Positions 46,182-56,140 are shown, counted from the first letter of the stretch. The stretch: DNA of 64,000 bases from Brevundimonas mediterranea (GCF_014196125.1 NZ_JACIDA010000004.1:88516-152515), one strand, 5' to 3'. Numbers and translations are program-made. Notes: a model not told the origin generated them from the letters alone.

Positions 46182-47312
46182 TCAGCTCTTCCACCTCAGG
46201 GTCGTGGGCTGGATCGGGTTGACGAACAGCCGACCCTCGGCGCGGCTCTTGGCCCATTCGCGCTTCAGCTGCTGGTACCATTTGGCCTGTTTGTCGGCGT
46301 CGTCGATCCAGATCAGGGCGGGGTCGTAGCGCAGGCCCTCGTTCTGCAGATTCACCATGCCGCCGTCCTGTTTCAGGAAGGCGACCACCCCCATGCGCAG
46401 GAAGGGTTTGGCCAGGTCGAAGACCCAGTGGTCGGACCAGAAGATCTGGGTGATGCGGGTCTTGGTCTCGCTGATCGGGGTCAGGCAGGTCAGAGCCAGG
46501 ACCTGTTTTTCGCCCACCTGGATATGCTCCCAGCGATAGCCGGGCAGGCGGAAGGTGATCTCCGTCGCGGGGGCGCCGCCCAGGATCTTGTACAGGCGGC
46601 TGTTCGACGAGGGGGCGTGGCGCACCATGGCCCAGCCGTACTCGGCGGGGGCGAAGGCCTTGGCCTTTTCGTGCATCGAATGTTCGGACCGCCACCACCA
46701 TTGCTGGTGGACATAGGGGCCGTGGGCGGGGTCCATCAGGCCGACGACGGCGTGGTCGATATGGCTGTCGAACTCCATCGCCTCGACCAGTTTGGCCTCG
46801 CCGCCGACCACGCCGGGGAAGAGCGGCGGCTCGTGGTCGGGCTGCATCGGATTGCGGGCGTCCGACGCCATCCAGACGAAGACCATCCCCTGGCTTTCAC
46901 GCACCGGATAGGACCGGACCTGGATGCGGTTCGCCTCGAACGCCTGGTCCTCGACCAGGGAGGGGATGGCGGCGCAGACGCCGTCGGGCCGGAAACGCCA
47001 GCCGTGATAAGGGCATTCGATGGTCTCGCCCTCGCCGGGCTTCTCCACTAGTTTCCCGGCCGACAGCGGCGCGGCGCGGTGGGGGCAGATGTCGCGCATC
47101 GCATAGACGGCCCCGGCGCGGGTGCGGCCGACCAGGACGGGTTCGCCCATGATCTCGTAGCGTTTCAAACCGGCCGGGGCGACGTCGCGCGACAGGGCGA
47201 CGAAATACCAGGCGTCGGCGACGAATCCCTTGCCGAAGGGCTGGGCGCCCGCCTTGGAGGGGGCGGCTTCGGCTTGAGGGGACTGGACGGGGGGAGCGTC
47301 TACAGGCTTCAT
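46182..47312 (-). CDS. Rieske-type ring-hydroxylating oxygenase, large subunit-like
   Basis: A 376-residue non-heme iron oxygenase. The Rieske 2Fe-2S ligands are 'CPHRAAPLSAG' and 'CPYHGWRF', about 18 residues apart, and the catalytic iron site is in 'DSHIDHAVVGLMDPAHGPYVH'. The length fits the VanA/Pao-like branch that demethylates or hydroxylates aromatic or sterol-like compounds. No ferredoxin reductase gene is adjacent. Substrate unknown. Confidence 0.85.
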   Translation of the reverse strand: MKPVDAPPVQSPQAEAAPSKAGAQPFGKGFVADAWYFVALSRDVAPAGLKRYEIMGEPVLVGRTRAGAVYAMRDICPHRAAPLSAGKLVEKPGEGETIECPYHGWRFRPDGVCAAIPSLVEDQAFEANRIQVRSYPVRESQGMVFVWMASDARNPMQPDHEPPLFPGVVGGEAKLVEAMEFDSHIDHAVVGLMDPAHGPYVHQQWWWRSEHSMHEKAKAFAPAEYGWAMVRHAPSSNSRLYKILGGAPATEITFRLPGYRWEHIQVGEKQVLALTCLTPISETKTRITQIFWSDHWVFDLAKPFLRMGVVAFLKQDGGMVNLQNEGLRYDPALIWIDDADKQAKWYQQLKREWAKSRAEGRLFVNPIQPTTLRWKS

Positions 47313-47421
47313 GAGCGCCTTCTAACAGAGGGACGCGGGGTCTGTCCTCCTGGAGCTCGTAGAGAACTTTACAAAACAAAGTAAGGGCGGCATAAGGGCC
47401 GTCTCACAGGGGAGTTTCGCC

Positions 47422-48384
47422 ATGTTTCGCGCCTTAGGTTTCGCCGCCGTGCTGTTCGCCGCCACCGCTGTTCAAACTCCGGCTGGGGCCCAAGACGGGC
47501 ATGGGGCCCATCCCGAGGCCGGCCACGGTCATCATCACGCGGAGTTCGCCTCCGACCGCATCCACGTCCGCGTGGACGGGGATATGGACGGACGCGACAT
47601 CATTCTGATCCCCGGCCTCAGCTCCTCGCCCGAGATCTGGCAGGGGACGGTGGATCACCTGACGGCCCAGGACGGCGTCGGCTGGCGCGTCCATCGCATC
47701 CATGTCCAGGGGTTCGCCGGCGCCCCGGCCGAGGGCAATGCTCAAGGCGCGACGCCGACGCCGGTCGCCGCCCCGGTCGCCGAGGAGATCGCCCGCTATA
47801 TCCGCGAGCAGGGGCTGATCAAGCCGGCCGTCGTCGGCCATTCGATGGGCGGGACCATCGGCCTGATGTTGGCGGCGCGCCATCCGGATAGCGTCGGCAA
47901 GCTGATGGTGGTGGACATGATCCCCTTCATGGGCGCCATGTTCGGCCCGCCCGGAACCACGGCCGAGGCGGTGACGCCGGTCGCCGACCAGATCTACGCC
48001 GCCCAGGCCAATAGCCCGCGCGAAGCCTATGTCGCCCAAGCGACCACGGCCATCACCGGCATGATCAATACCGAAAGCCGCCGCGAAGAGGCGCTGGAAG
48101 ACATGCGCGACAGCGACCAGAAGGTCTCGGCCGCCGCCTTCCGCGAACTGATCACCATGGACCTGCGGCCCGAACTGACCAGGATCACGGCCCCGACCGA
48201 GGTGCTGTACGTCAAGTTCAACGACCCGCGCATGACGCCCCAGATCACCGACGCCGTCTATCAGATGTCCTACGCCGGCCTGCCCGGCGTGACATTGAAG
48301 CGGATCGACGACAGCGCCCATTTCATCATGTTCGACCAGGCCCAGGCCTTCTACGGCGAACTGGACGCCTTCCTGGCGCGATGA
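47422..48384 (+). CDS. Exported alpha/beta hydrolase with His-rich N terminus
   Basis: A 320-residue hydrolase with a signal peptide (cleaved near residue 24). The mature N terminus is histidine-rich ('DGHGAHPEAGHGHHHAEF'), which may bind metal. The catalytic core shows 'IILIPGLSSSPEIW', the nucleophile elbow 'VVGHSMGGTIGL', and a late His in 'RIDDSAHFIMFDQ'. The substrate is unknown. Its stop overlaps the ATG of the methyltransferase gene. Confidence 0.87.
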   Translation: MFRALGFAAVLFAATAVQTPAGAQDGHGAHPEAGHGHHHAEFASDRIHVRVDGDMDGRDIILIPGLSSSPEIWQGTVDHLTAQDGVGWRVHRIHVQGFAGAPAEGNAQGATPTPVAAPVAEEIARYIREQGLIKPAVVGHSMGGTIGLMLAARHPDSVGKLMVVDMIPFMGAMFGPPGTTAEAVTPVADQIYAAQANSPREAYVAQATTAITGMINTESRREEALEDMRDSDQKVSAAAFRELITMDLRPELTRITAPTEVLYVKFNDPRMTPQITDAVYQMSYAGLPGVTLKRIDDSAHFIMFDQAQAFYGELDAFLAR

Positions 48385-49004
48385 GCCAGCCGGCGGCGGA
48401 TCGGATCGTTGGCCTGTACGAGGACAGGGCGGCCGACTGGATCAGGGATCGCGGCGCGGCCCTGTATTCCGGGTCGCGCGGGCTGGACGAGGCGAAGTGG
48501 CTGGATCGTTTCGTCGCCGACCTGCCGCCGGGCGCGTCTATTCTGGATGTCGGATGCGGCTCGGGCTGGCCGATCGGCGCAGCCTTGCTGGAGCGGGGGT
48601 TCAGAGTTTTTGGGCGTGATTCCTCGTCGGCCCTGATCGCTCATGCACGGGAAACCCTGCCGGGCGGCGTCTGGGAGACCGCCGACATGCGCGACCCGCC
48701 GCCGGACGGCGTGTTTGACGGCGTTCTGGCCTGGCACAGCCTGTTCCACCTGACGCCCGAGGATCAGGGGCGTGTCCTGCCCGCTCTCGCTCGTCTGGTG
48801 GCGGACGGCGGGCAGTTGATGTTCACCAGCGGCCCCGCCCATGGCGAGACCATCGGCGAATGGCGCGGCGAACCGCTTTATCATGGCAGTCTGGACCCGA
48901 CCGACTATCGCGCCATGCTGGCGGCGGCGGGCTTGGCGATGGAGGCCGACGGCGCCGAGACCGGGGTCTGGCTGGCGCGACGCGCCTTTCTTTCGGCGAA
49001 ATAG
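48381..49004 (+). CDS. Class I SAM-dependent methyltransferase
   Basis: A 207-residue methyltransferase. The SAM-binding motif I is 'ASILDVGCGSGWPIGAALL' (about 53-71), then acidic motif II 'GRDSSSAL' and 'DGVLAWHSLFHLTPEDQ'. It resembles small-molecule methyltransferases of type 11. It is coupled to the upstream hydrolase by ATGA overlap. Substrate unknown. Confidence 0.85.
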   Translation: MSQPAADRIVGLYEDRAADWIRDRGAALYSGSRGLDEAKWLDRFVADLPPGASILDVGCGSGWPIGAALLERGFRVFGRDSSSALIAHARETLPGGVWETADMRDPPPDGVFDGVLAWHSLFHLTPEDQGRVLPALARLVADGGQLMFTSGPAHGETIGEWRGEPLYHGSLDPTDYRAMLAAAGLAMEADGAETGVWLARRAFLSAK

Positions 49005-49109
49005 CCGCTCACGGTCGCGTGATATCGGCGGAGCCGTTTCGGCGGCGGTTCATACGCGATACATGTCCGTAGAGCTTAATCCCGCTGAACGCGGCACTGA
49101 AGGAAAGTC

Positions 49110-51221
49110 ATGGCGGGTCCAGGGTACGGGGGCGGGCAGCAGGGCGGCGCAAAGCCGGCCCGCACGCCGTTGCAGAAGGCGCTCTACTGGGGCGCGGTGC
49201 TGGCCGTCTGGGGGTTGATCTTCCTGGTGGTCTTCTTCGCCGTGTTCGCGCGCGGCCTGCCCGACACGTCCAGCCTTTACAATGTCGATCGTCAGCCCTC
49301 GATCACCTATCTGGACCGCAACGGCGCCCTGATCGCCACCCGGGGCACCCAGATGGCGCCGCCCGCCGATCTGGACGCCCTGCCCGACTATGTGCCGGCG
49401 GCCTTCATCGCCATCGAGGACCGGCGTTTCTATCACCACCCCGGTTTTGACCCCATCGGCATGATGCGGGCGGCGGCGACCAATATGCGCGCCGGCCGAG
49501 TGGTTCAGGGCGGTTCCACCCTGACTCAGCAGCTGGCCAAGAACCTGTTCCTGACGCCCGACCAGAATCTGCGCCGCAAGGTGCAGGAGCTGATGCTGGC
49601 CGTCTGGCTGGAGATGAAATTCTCCAAGAAGGAGATCCTGGCCCTGTATCTGAACCGGGTCTATTTCGGCGCCGGCGCCTATGGGATCGAAGCGGCGTCG
49701 CAACGCTATTTCGACAAGTCGGCCAAGGATCTGACCGTCGGCGAGGCCGCGCTGCTGGCCGGGCTGCTGAAGGCGCCCTCGCGCTACTCGCCCGTGTCCG
49801 AGAGCGAGCGGGCCGCCACCCGCGCCACCGTCGTGCTGAACGAGATGGAAGAGGCCGGGGTCATCACCGCCGCCCAGCGCGAACAGGCCGTGACCCAGCC
49901 GATCATCGTGTCGCGCACCCTGGCCACCCAGCACGCCCAGTATTTCATCGACTGGCTGGACCAGTCGATCCGCGGCCTGGTCGGCGAACCGACCGAGGAC
50001 ATGGTGGTCGAGACCACCCTGGACCTGACGCTGCAGACCGCCGCCGAACGTTCGGTGCGGCGCATCCTGGACCGCGACGAGGGCAAGGGCGTGGAACAGG
50101 CGGCCCTGGTCGCCCTGGACGGCGACGGCCGGGTGCGGGCCATGATCGGCGGCGGCTCCTATGCCGACAGCCAGTTCAACCGCGCCGTCGAGGCGCGGCG
50201 TCAGGCGGGCTCGGCCTTCAAGCCCTTCGTCTATCTGGCGGCGGTCGAGGCCGGCTATACGCCCCAGACCCCGGTGGTCGATCAGCCGATCACCATCGGC
50301 AACTGGTCGCCCAAGAACTATTCCAACACCTTCAGCGGAAACATGACCCTGGCCCAGGCCGTGGCCCAGTCGACCAATACGGTGGCGGCCTATGTCGCCG
50401 ACCAGATCGGGCGCGACAGCGTGGCCCGCGCCGCGCGGCGCCTGGGCATCGAGAGCCGGATCGGCCTGGAGCCGGCCATGGCCCTGGGCGCCGTCGAGGT
50501 CTCGCCGCTGGAGATGGCCACCGCCTATGACGCCTTCTCGAACGGCGGCCGCCGGGTCGAGGCCTATGGCATCAGCCGCATCCGCACCCCCCAGGGTCGG
50601 GTCATCTATCAGCGGGCCAGCGGCCAGAGCGGCCAGGCGATCAACAATCCGTCGCTATATTACATGAACGAGATGCTGCGCGGGGTCATGACCTCGGGCA
50701 CCGGGCGTAGCGCGGCCATCGCCGGGCGCGATCTGGCGGGCAAGTCGGGCACGACCTCGGACTACAAGGACGCCTGGTTCGTCGGCTACACCGGCGGCTT
50801 CGTCACCGCCGTCTGGGTGGGCAAGGACGACAACACCGCCATGCGCGGCGTGACCGGCGGCTCGTCGCCCGCCGCCATCTGGAAGGGTTTCATGGAGGCG
50901 GCCCTGCCGCGCCTGAACGCGCCGCGCATCCCGGACGGCCCGCCCATGCCCGAGGGCTGGACCGCGCCGGATCCTGTCGGCGATCTGATGTCGGGTCTGG
51001 GCCAAGGCGGCCTGGACGAAGGGGGAACCCCGGTCGAGCCGGTCGATCCGAGCCTGGGCGTCCCCTATGTGGAAGAGCCGGCCCAGCAGCCGTCTCAACC
51101 GTCGTCGAGGCCGCCGGTCGTCCGTCCCACCTCGCCCCAGCCCGCTCCGCGCGACACGCCGGACCAACAGCTCGAAGGCCGTTTGCCGGCCGAGAAGCGA
51201 AGCGACCCGTTGTTCTTCTAG
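49110..51221 (+). CDS. mrcA: Bifunctional class A penicillin-binding protein 1A
   Basis: A 703-residue peptidoglycan synthase with a short cytoplasmic head, one membrane helix (about 25-48), a glycosyltransferase domain with catalytic Glu103 in 'AIEDRRFYHHPG' and 'GGSTLTQQLAKN', and a transpeptidase domain with Ser368-xx-Lys371 ('SAFK'), 'QSTNT' and 'KSGTTSD'. The C-terminal ~60 residues are proline-rich and disordered. It lacks the OB-fold insert of E. coli PBP1A, as many alphaproteobacterial versions seem to. Confidence 0.93.
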   Translation: MAGPGYGGGQQGGAKPARTPLQKALYWGAVLAVWGLIFLVVFFAVFARGLPDTSSLYNVDRQPSITYLDRNGALIATRGTQMAPPADLDALPDYVPAAFIAIEDRRFYHHPGFDPIGMMRAAATNMRAGRVVQGGSTLTQQLAKNLFLTPDQNLRRKVQELMLAVWLEMKFSKKEILALYLNRVYFGAGAYGIEAASQRYFDKSAKDLTVGEAALLAGLLKAPSRYSPVSESERAATRATVVLNEMEEAGVITAAQREQAVTQPIIVSRTLATQHAQYFIDWLDQSIRGLVGEPTEDMVVETTLDLTLQTAAERSVRRILDRDEGKGVEQAALVALDGDGRVRAMIGGGSYADSQFNRAVEARRQAGSAFKPFVYLAAVEAGYTPQTPVVDQPITIGNWSPKNYSNTFSGNMTLAQAVAQSTNTVAAYVADQIGRDSVARAARRLGIESRIGLEPAMALGAVEVSPLEMATAYDAFSNGGRRVEAYGISRIRTPQGRVIYQRASGQSGQAINNPSLYYMNEMLRGVMTSGTGRSAAIAGRDLAGKSGTTSDYKDAWFVGYTGGFVTAVWVGKDDNTAMRGVTGGSSPAAIWKGFMEAALPRLNAPRIPDGPPMPEGWTAPDPVGDLMSGLGQGGLDEGGTPVEPVDPSLGVPYVEEPAQQPSQPSSRPPVVRPTSPQPAPRDTPDQQLEGRLPAEKRSDPLFF

Positions 51222-51385
51222 TCCTCCCCCTTCGGGGGAGGGGGACCGCCGCGCTCTTCGCGCGGGGGTGGAGGGGGGGCGACACAGGCTCGCTGTTTGA
51301 ATGCGCCGCCTTAGCTGCGCTCTCTTGCCCCCTCCGTCTCGGCGCTACGCGCCGATCCACCTCCCCCAAGGGGGGGGGGGAGGAG
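51222..51385. repeat. Intergenic palindromic repeat, two units
   Basis: An inverted unit (51222-51278) is followed by a forward unit (51328-51385) with CCCCTCCGTCTCGGCGC...GATCCACCTCCCC and a long G-run ending GGAGGAG. Same family as 349-583. It fills the gap between convergent genes. Confidence 0.7.
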
Positions 51386-51391
51386 TGGGTT

Positions 51392-52120
51392 CTATCGCCC
51401 TACCGCATGAAGCGCGGCGCCATAGTCCTTCAGCCATTTGCGCCAGGGCTTGTGGTCGCCGACCAGGCGCTCGACGACCGACCAGTAGGCCGGGCTGTGG
51501 TCGGCGTGGACCAGGTGGGCGACCTCGTGGGCGGCCAGGTAGTCGATGACCGGCGGCGGGGCCATGATGACGCGCCAGGAATAGCGGATGGTGCGGTTGT
51601 GCGGGCTGCACGAGCCCCAGCGGGATCGGGTGTCGGCGATGGAGACCGTGACCGGCGCCTGGCCCAGGGCGCGCAGATGCTGGTCGGTGCGTTCCAACAG
51701 CGTGCTGCGCGCCTCGCGCTTCAGCAGGTTCTCGACCCGGCGGGCGTAGGCCTCCCCCTCGCCGCCCGAGCGGATGACGGTTCCGTCTTCGACCAAGCGG
51801 GCTGCGCCGGCGCCGGACGTCGCTTCCAGGCGGACCGGGCGGCCGCGCAATGAGATGACCTGGCCGGGCGCCAGCGGTCGGCCCTTGGGCCGCACCGCCA
51901 GGCGTTCGGAGATCCAGACGCTTTTCGAACGGGCGAAGGCCACGGCCTGGGCCAGGCCGCGCTCGGTCGGGGCGATCACCACCGCCTCGCCCGCGCGCGG
52001 ATCGATCCGCACCGACAGGCGCCGGGCGCGGGGATTGACCGACAGTCTCAGGACGGGACCTGAACTTGAGTTCGGAGCCTTGTCGTCAAGCGGCAGACGC
52101 TGACCGTTGCGATACGCCAC
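51392..52120 (-). CDS. YgjP-like zinc metallopeptidase
   Basis: A 242-residue protein of the DUF45/YgjP family. The zinc motif 'HEVAHLVHADHS' near the C terminus has HExxH with 'VAH', and 'RSRWGSCSPHNRTIRYSW' precedes it as usual. Substrate unknown; some relatives act in DNA-protein crosslink or small-peptide handling. I prefer the GTG at 52120, preceded by GAGG; an ATG at 52174 would extend the overlap with phaZ to nearly 90 bases. Confidence 0.82.
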   Translation of the reverse strand: MAYRNGQRLPLDDKAPNSSSGPVLRLSVNPRARRLSVRIDPRAGEAVVIAPTERGLAQAVAFARSKSVWISERLAVRPKGRPLAPGQVISLRGRPVRLEATSGAGAARLVEDGTVIRSGGEGEAYARRVENLLKREARSTLLERTDQHLRALGQAPVTVSIADTRSRWGSCSPHNRTIRYSWRVIMAPPPVIDYLAAHEVAHLVHADHSPAYWSVVERLVGDHKPWRKWLKDYGAALHAVGR

Positions 52121-53366
52121 CGAGGGCCTCGTTCTGGGCGATGAAATCGCGGACGCGGGGATAGATCTCGTCACGGAAGCGACGACCGTTGAAGACGCCG
52201 TAATGGCCCACGTTCGGCTGGACGTACAGCACCCGTCGGTCCTCGGGAATGTTGGGGCAAAGGCCGTGGGCCGCCTGGGTCTGGCCGACGCCGGAGATGT
52301 CGTCCTTCTCGCCCTCGACCGTCATCAGGCCGATGTCGGTGATCTTGGTCAGATCGACCTTGCGCCCGCGATGCTCCAGCAGGCCGCGCGCCAGCAGATG
52401 CTGCTGGAAGACGATGTCGATGGTCTGGAGGTAGAATTCCTCGGTCAGGTCCAGCACCGACAGATATTCGTCGTAGAATTCCTCGTGCTTCTCCACCCCG
52501 TCGCCGTCGCCATCGATCAGGCTGTTGAAATAGTCCCAGTGGGCGTCGCGATGGCGCTCTTCGTTCATCGACATGAAGCTGTAGAGCTGGACGAAGCCCG
52601 GATAGACCCGCCGCCCGAACCCCGCATAGGGCAGGGGCACGGTGTGGATCATGTTCGACCGGAACCAGGTGAAGGGCTTTTCCTCCGCCAGCTGGTTGGT
52701 CACGGTCGGCGACAGGCGCGCGTCGATGGGTGAGCCCATGAAGGTCATGGACAGGGGGCGGTTCTCGTCGCCGTCCTCGGCCATCACGGCCCCGGCGGCC
52801 AGGACGGGCGGGCCGGGCTGGCAGACGCCGACCACATGGGCCCGGCCGCCGATCTCGGCCAGCATCCGCCGGACGTGGTCGATATAGTCGAAGAAGTCGA
52901 ACCGGCCTTCCAGCACCGGCACCTGGCGGGCGTTGACCCAGTCGGTGACATAGACGTCGTGGTCCTGAAGAAAGGCCTCGACCGTGCCGCGCAGCAGGGT
53001 GGCGTAGTGGCCCGACAGGGGCGCGACGATCAGGACGGCGGGACCGGACGGCGGCTTTCCGGCGCGCTTCAGGTCGCCGATATTGCGCGCGAACCGAACC
53101 AGGCGGCACCAGGGGCTCTGCCAGATCACCTGTTCGACGGTGCGCACCGGTTTGCCGGCGATCTCGATGGTTTCCAGCTTCCAGTCCGGTTTGCCGTAGC
53201 GACGCGTGACGCTCTCGAACAGTTCGGCCGAGGCGTAGGCGGTGCGCCCGACCGCCGTGTCCGCCGCGGGATTGAAGGGCGAGGTCCAGAAGCGTCGGGC
53301 CATCTGGGCGCCGACCCGAAACGGCAGGGCCGACTGATAGGCGAGTTCATGAAAGGCGTAGAGCAT
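52086..53366 (-). CDS. phaZ: Intracellular polyhydroxyalkanoate depolymerase
   Basis: A 426-residue PHA depolymerase that mobilises stored polyhydroxybutyrate. The lipase-box equivalent is 'VGVCQPG' with a catalytic Cys in place of Ser, followed by the Asp in 'VEGEKDDISG' and His in 'NVGHYGVF'. The start 'MLYAFHELAYQSALPF' matches the family. Its end overlaps the downstream YgjP-like gene. A phasin candidate at 35.1 kb supports PHA storage in this organism. Confidence 0.92.
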   Translation of the reverse strand: MLYAFHELAYQSALPFRVGAQMARRFWTSPFNPAADTAVGRTAYASAELFESVTRRYGKPDWKLETIEIAGKPVRTVEQVIWQSPWCRLVRFARNIGDLKRAGKPPSGPAVLIVAPLSGHYATLLRGTVEAFLQDHDVYVTDWVNARQVPVLEGRFDFFDYIDHVRRMLAEIGGRAHVVGVCQPGPPVLAAGAVMAEDGDENRPLSMTFMGSPIDARLSPTVTNQLAEEKPFTWFRSNMIHTVPLPYAGFGRRVYPGFVQLYSFMSMNEERHRDAHWDYFNSLIDGDGDGVEKHEEFYDEYLSVLDLTEEFYLQTIDIVFQQHLLARGLLEHRGRKVDLTKITDIGLMTVEGEKDDISGVGQTQAAHGLCPNIPEDRRVLYVQPNVGHYGVFNGRRFRDEIYPRVRDFIAQNEALGGVSQRSASAA

Positions 53367-53563
53367 GACGATCCATTGCGGGTCTTGCCGAGACCGGAAA
53401 CCGGGTCCCGGCCGTTTGCTGCAGAGCAGCATACAGGGTTTCATCCCGACGCGGCAGTTATTCGCAATCCTGTCCAATTCCCGCCCGGGTTCGACCTTCT
53501 CCCCGGCGTCGGAACGTGATCTGATGTCTTCGATGTCCGGGGGGACGTCTATGGAGCCTTCCC

Positions 53564-53902
53564 ATGTTGGTCCTGTTGACCATCGCCAGCCTGCTGATGC
53601 AGCACGCGCCGAACGTCGGCCTCGTCTCCTATGAGGAGGCGGTGCGCTGCGCCGGCCTGACCCAGGCCGCATCCGAACTGGAAGGCGGCGAGAGCGCGGA
53701 GGGCAGACGCCTGTACGACGCCGCCCTGTTCTGGTCGCTGGCGGCCATGCAGGCCGCGACCGCCGCCGGAAAGCCTTCGCGCGCGGCCGAGGCCGACCAG
53801 ACCCGCGCCCGGATCGAGGCCGTGCGTCGGCTGAACGCCGATGCGTCCGACGCCCGCGCCGCCCTGCAGCGCTGCCGTCAGAAGACGCCAGACCTGAACT
53901 GA
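53564..53902 (+). CDS. Small exported hypothetical protein
   Basis: A 112-residue protein whose start 'MLVLLTIASLLMQHA' looks like a short signal peptide. The rest is helical and Ala-rich, with one Cys in 'AVRCAGLTQ' and one in 'LQRCRQK'. I do not recognise the family. The spacing from the divergent phaZ (about 200 bases) leaves room for both promoters. Confidence 0.6.
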   Translation: MLVLLTIASLLMQHAPNVGLVSYEEAVRCAGLTQAASELEGGESAEGRRLYDAALFWSLAAMQAATAAGKPSRAAEADQTRARIEAVRRLNADASDARAALQRCRQKTPDLN

Positions 53903-54013
53903 GAAAATCATCCTTAAGGCCAGGCTGAACCCCCTTGGCGGCGTCGCGTTTGCATTGGAACCCCAGGGGGACGCATCGGTCGTCCCGAAGCGGGATTTAG
54001 AGGCGTCCATCGC

Positions 54014-55243
54014 ATGTTCGAGTTCGGCCGAGACCTACGCAAGCTGTTCGCCCAAGCCCGTGAGAGCGAGGATCTGGGCTGGGTCGAGCTGATCGGCGTC
54101 GACCTGCTGGCGGCTGAGGCGCGGCGCGAGACCACCGACGCCGGTCGCGTCTCCTGCGCCCGCCCGTTCGAGACCGAGAGCCGCGCCGCCGCCCTGTGGC
54201 GCGAGCACGCCCGCCGCAGCGGCGCCGTCGACAGCCTGGATCGCGCCGACCGTTGCGCCGATAGCCTGGTGCGCGCCGCCGTGGGCGAGGACCAGACGGC
54301 GCGGGCCGCGATCGACAAGGCCCAGGCCCTGATGCTGCGCTTCGACCTGTGCGGCGACCCCATTCACCTGGACCGCGCCCTGACCGCGCTTGACGCCGTG
54401 GGGCGGCCGCGTCGGTCTCATGCCGCAGGCCAGTTGTCCTCGATCCATGCCCGGCTCAAGACGCGCAAGGCCCGTCTGTCAGGCGACCCTGCCGCCCTGA
54501 TGGACGCCGCCGCCCTGATGGACCTGGCCCAGCACGAGGCGGGCGCGAACGACGTCGAACTGCGGCTGGATCGGGCGGGACTGGCGCTGGAGACCGGGGT
54601 GATCAAGCGGGATGCGCGTCTGCTGGACCAGGCCGGTCGCGATCTCGGCGCCCTGGTCGAGAACGCCTCGCCTGACTATCGCCCCCTGACTCGTGCTCGC
54701 GCCCTGGCCCTGTGCGGCGCGGGACTGTCGGCCCTGGCCTCCGTCGCCGGGCATGCCGAGGCCCTGGCCCAGGGACGGATGATGTTCGACGCCGCCGCCG
54801 ATCAGTTCACGCCCGACCATAGCCCGCTGGACTGGGCCGTCATTCAGGTGCTGCGCGCCGGCGACGACGCCACGCCCCTGATGCTTTTGAACCAGGCCGA
54901 GGGCCTGACCCAAGGGCGCGGCCTGATCATCGGCGCCCTGGTGCGCGAACGCCGGGTATCGCGCGAAATCGCCCTGGCCGAGGCCGTGCGCGACCTGACA
55001 GGGCTGGAGCTTCTGGAGGCCCGGCTGCGCCACCGCCTCGCCGCGGCCGGGCCGCTGGACTGGGCCGCCGATCAGATCGGTCTGGCCGAGCTGGCCTTGG
55101 CCCGCCACCGCCTGGGCGGCCCTGCGCCCGCCCACCTGCACCTGATCCTGAACGAAGCCGTCCTGACCGCGCGCGAACTGGGCGTGCCGGCCCTGGCCGA
55201 CCGGGCCGGGACGCTGCTGTGGAAGGCGGGGCTTGAGGTCTAA
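54014..55243 (+). CDS. Alpha-helical repeat protein, hypothetical
   Basis: A 409-residue protein made of paired helices rich in Ala, Leu, Arg and Asp, suggesting TPR/SEL1-like repeats, with recurring 'DPAALMDAAALMDLAQ' and 'GDPIHLDRALTALDAVG' segments. No signal peptide or membrane helix. Function unknown; likely a cytoplasmic scaffold. It is convergent with cysQ, 3 bases apart. Confidence 0.7.
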   Translation: MFEFGRDLRKLFAQARESEDLGWVELIGVDLLAAEARRETTDAGRVSCARPFETESRAAALWREHARRSGAVDSLDRADRCADSLVRAAVGEDQTARAAIDKAQALMLRFDLCGDPIHLDRALTALDAVGRPRRSHAAGQLSSIHARLKTRKARLSGDPAALMDAAALMDLAQHEAGANDVELRLDRAGLALETGVIKRDARLLDQAGRDLGALVENASPDYRPLTRARALALCGAGLSALASVAGHAEALAQGRMMFDAAADQFTPDHSPLDWAVIQVLRAGDDATPLMLLNQAEGLTQGRGLIIGALVRERRVSREIALAEAVRDLTGLELLEARLRHRLAAAGPLDWAADQIGLAELALARHRLGGPAPAHLHLILNEAVLTARELGVPALADRAGTLLWKAGLEV

Positions 55244-55246
55244 GCC

Positions 55247-56074
55247 TCAGCCGCCCATGGCGACGAAGGGGCCGTTGAGGAATTTGGGCTTGCCGTAGGC
55301 AAGGCGCTGGCCGTCGTCGGCCAGGACACGACCGCCGGCGGCTTCCAGCACGGCCTGACCGGCCGCCGTATCCCATTCCGAGGTCGGGCCCGAGCGCGGA
55401 TAGGCGTCGAATCGGCCCTCAGCGATCAGGCAGAATTTCAGCGAGGAATCCGTGCCCTGCCAGCGGGTGCAGCCGTGGCGGGCGGCCAGGCGCGCAGCCT
55501 CTTCGTCGGTGACGCTGTGGCTCAGCAGGGCCATGCCCTCCTGAGGACGGTCGCGGACCTTGATCGGCCGCCATTCGGCGCCGGCGTGGGCCTCGCCCTC
55601 CTGCTGCTCGCCATATTGACGACGGAAGGCGCCGCCGCCGGGCGTGTCCGTGCGCCAGGTCGTCGCCGTCGCCGGGGCGGTGACCACGCCTGCGACCGGA
55701 TAGCCGGCGTGCATCAGGGCGATGTTGACCGTGAAGGCCTCGCCGCCGCGCACGAACCCCTTGGTGCCGTCCAACGGGTCGATCAGCCAGAACCAGTCCT
55801 CGGCCGAGGCCGGGGCGCCGTTTGCGGCCACCGCTTCTTCGGCCACCGTCTGGACGCCGGGATAGAGGGCGGCAAGCCGTTCGAGGATCAGGGCCTCGGC
55901 GGCGCGGTCGGCCTGGGTGACGGGGCTGTCGTCCGACTTGGTCTCGACGGCGGTGTTGCTGCGCCAGTAGGGCAGGATCAGGCGCGCGGCGTCTTCGGCG
56001 ATCTCGGCGATCGCCAGGGACAGGGCGCCGGACTCCAGGTCGAGGGCCAGGGTGTTCGTGGGGGAGGTCGTCAT
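55247..56074 (-). CDS. cysQ: 3'(2'),5'-bisphosphate nucleotidase CysQ
   Basis: A 275-residue inositol-phosphatase-fold enzyme that hydrolyses PAP to AMP and protects sulfur assimilation. Metal ligands appear in 'ETKSDDSPVTQADRAAE', 'TVAEEAV', 'WLIDPLDGTKGFVRGG' and 'SEWDTAAGQAVLEAAGG'. The reading frame is open upstream to 56863 as a shadow of chpT. ATG 56074 fits family length; ATG 56107 is an alternative. Confidence 0.9.
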   Translation of the reverse strand: MTTSPTNTLALDLESGALSLAIAEIAEDAARLILPYWRSNTAVETKSDDSPVTQADRAAEALILERLAALYPGVQTVAEEAVAANGAPASAEDWFWLIDPLDGTKGFVRGGEAFTVNIALMHAGYPVAGVVTAPATATTWRTDTPGGGAFRRQYGEQQEGEAHAGAEWRPIKVRDRPQEGMALLSHSVTDEEAARLAARHGCTRWQGTDSSLKFCLIAEGRFDAYPRSGPTSEWDTAAGQAVLEAAGGRVLADDGQRLAYGKPKFLNGPFVAMGG

Positions 56075-56140
56075 TATGGGCTCGATAGACCATTGCGGCG
56101 GTTCCATGAACCGGCAAATCACGTCAGCTTCGCGCACGAC

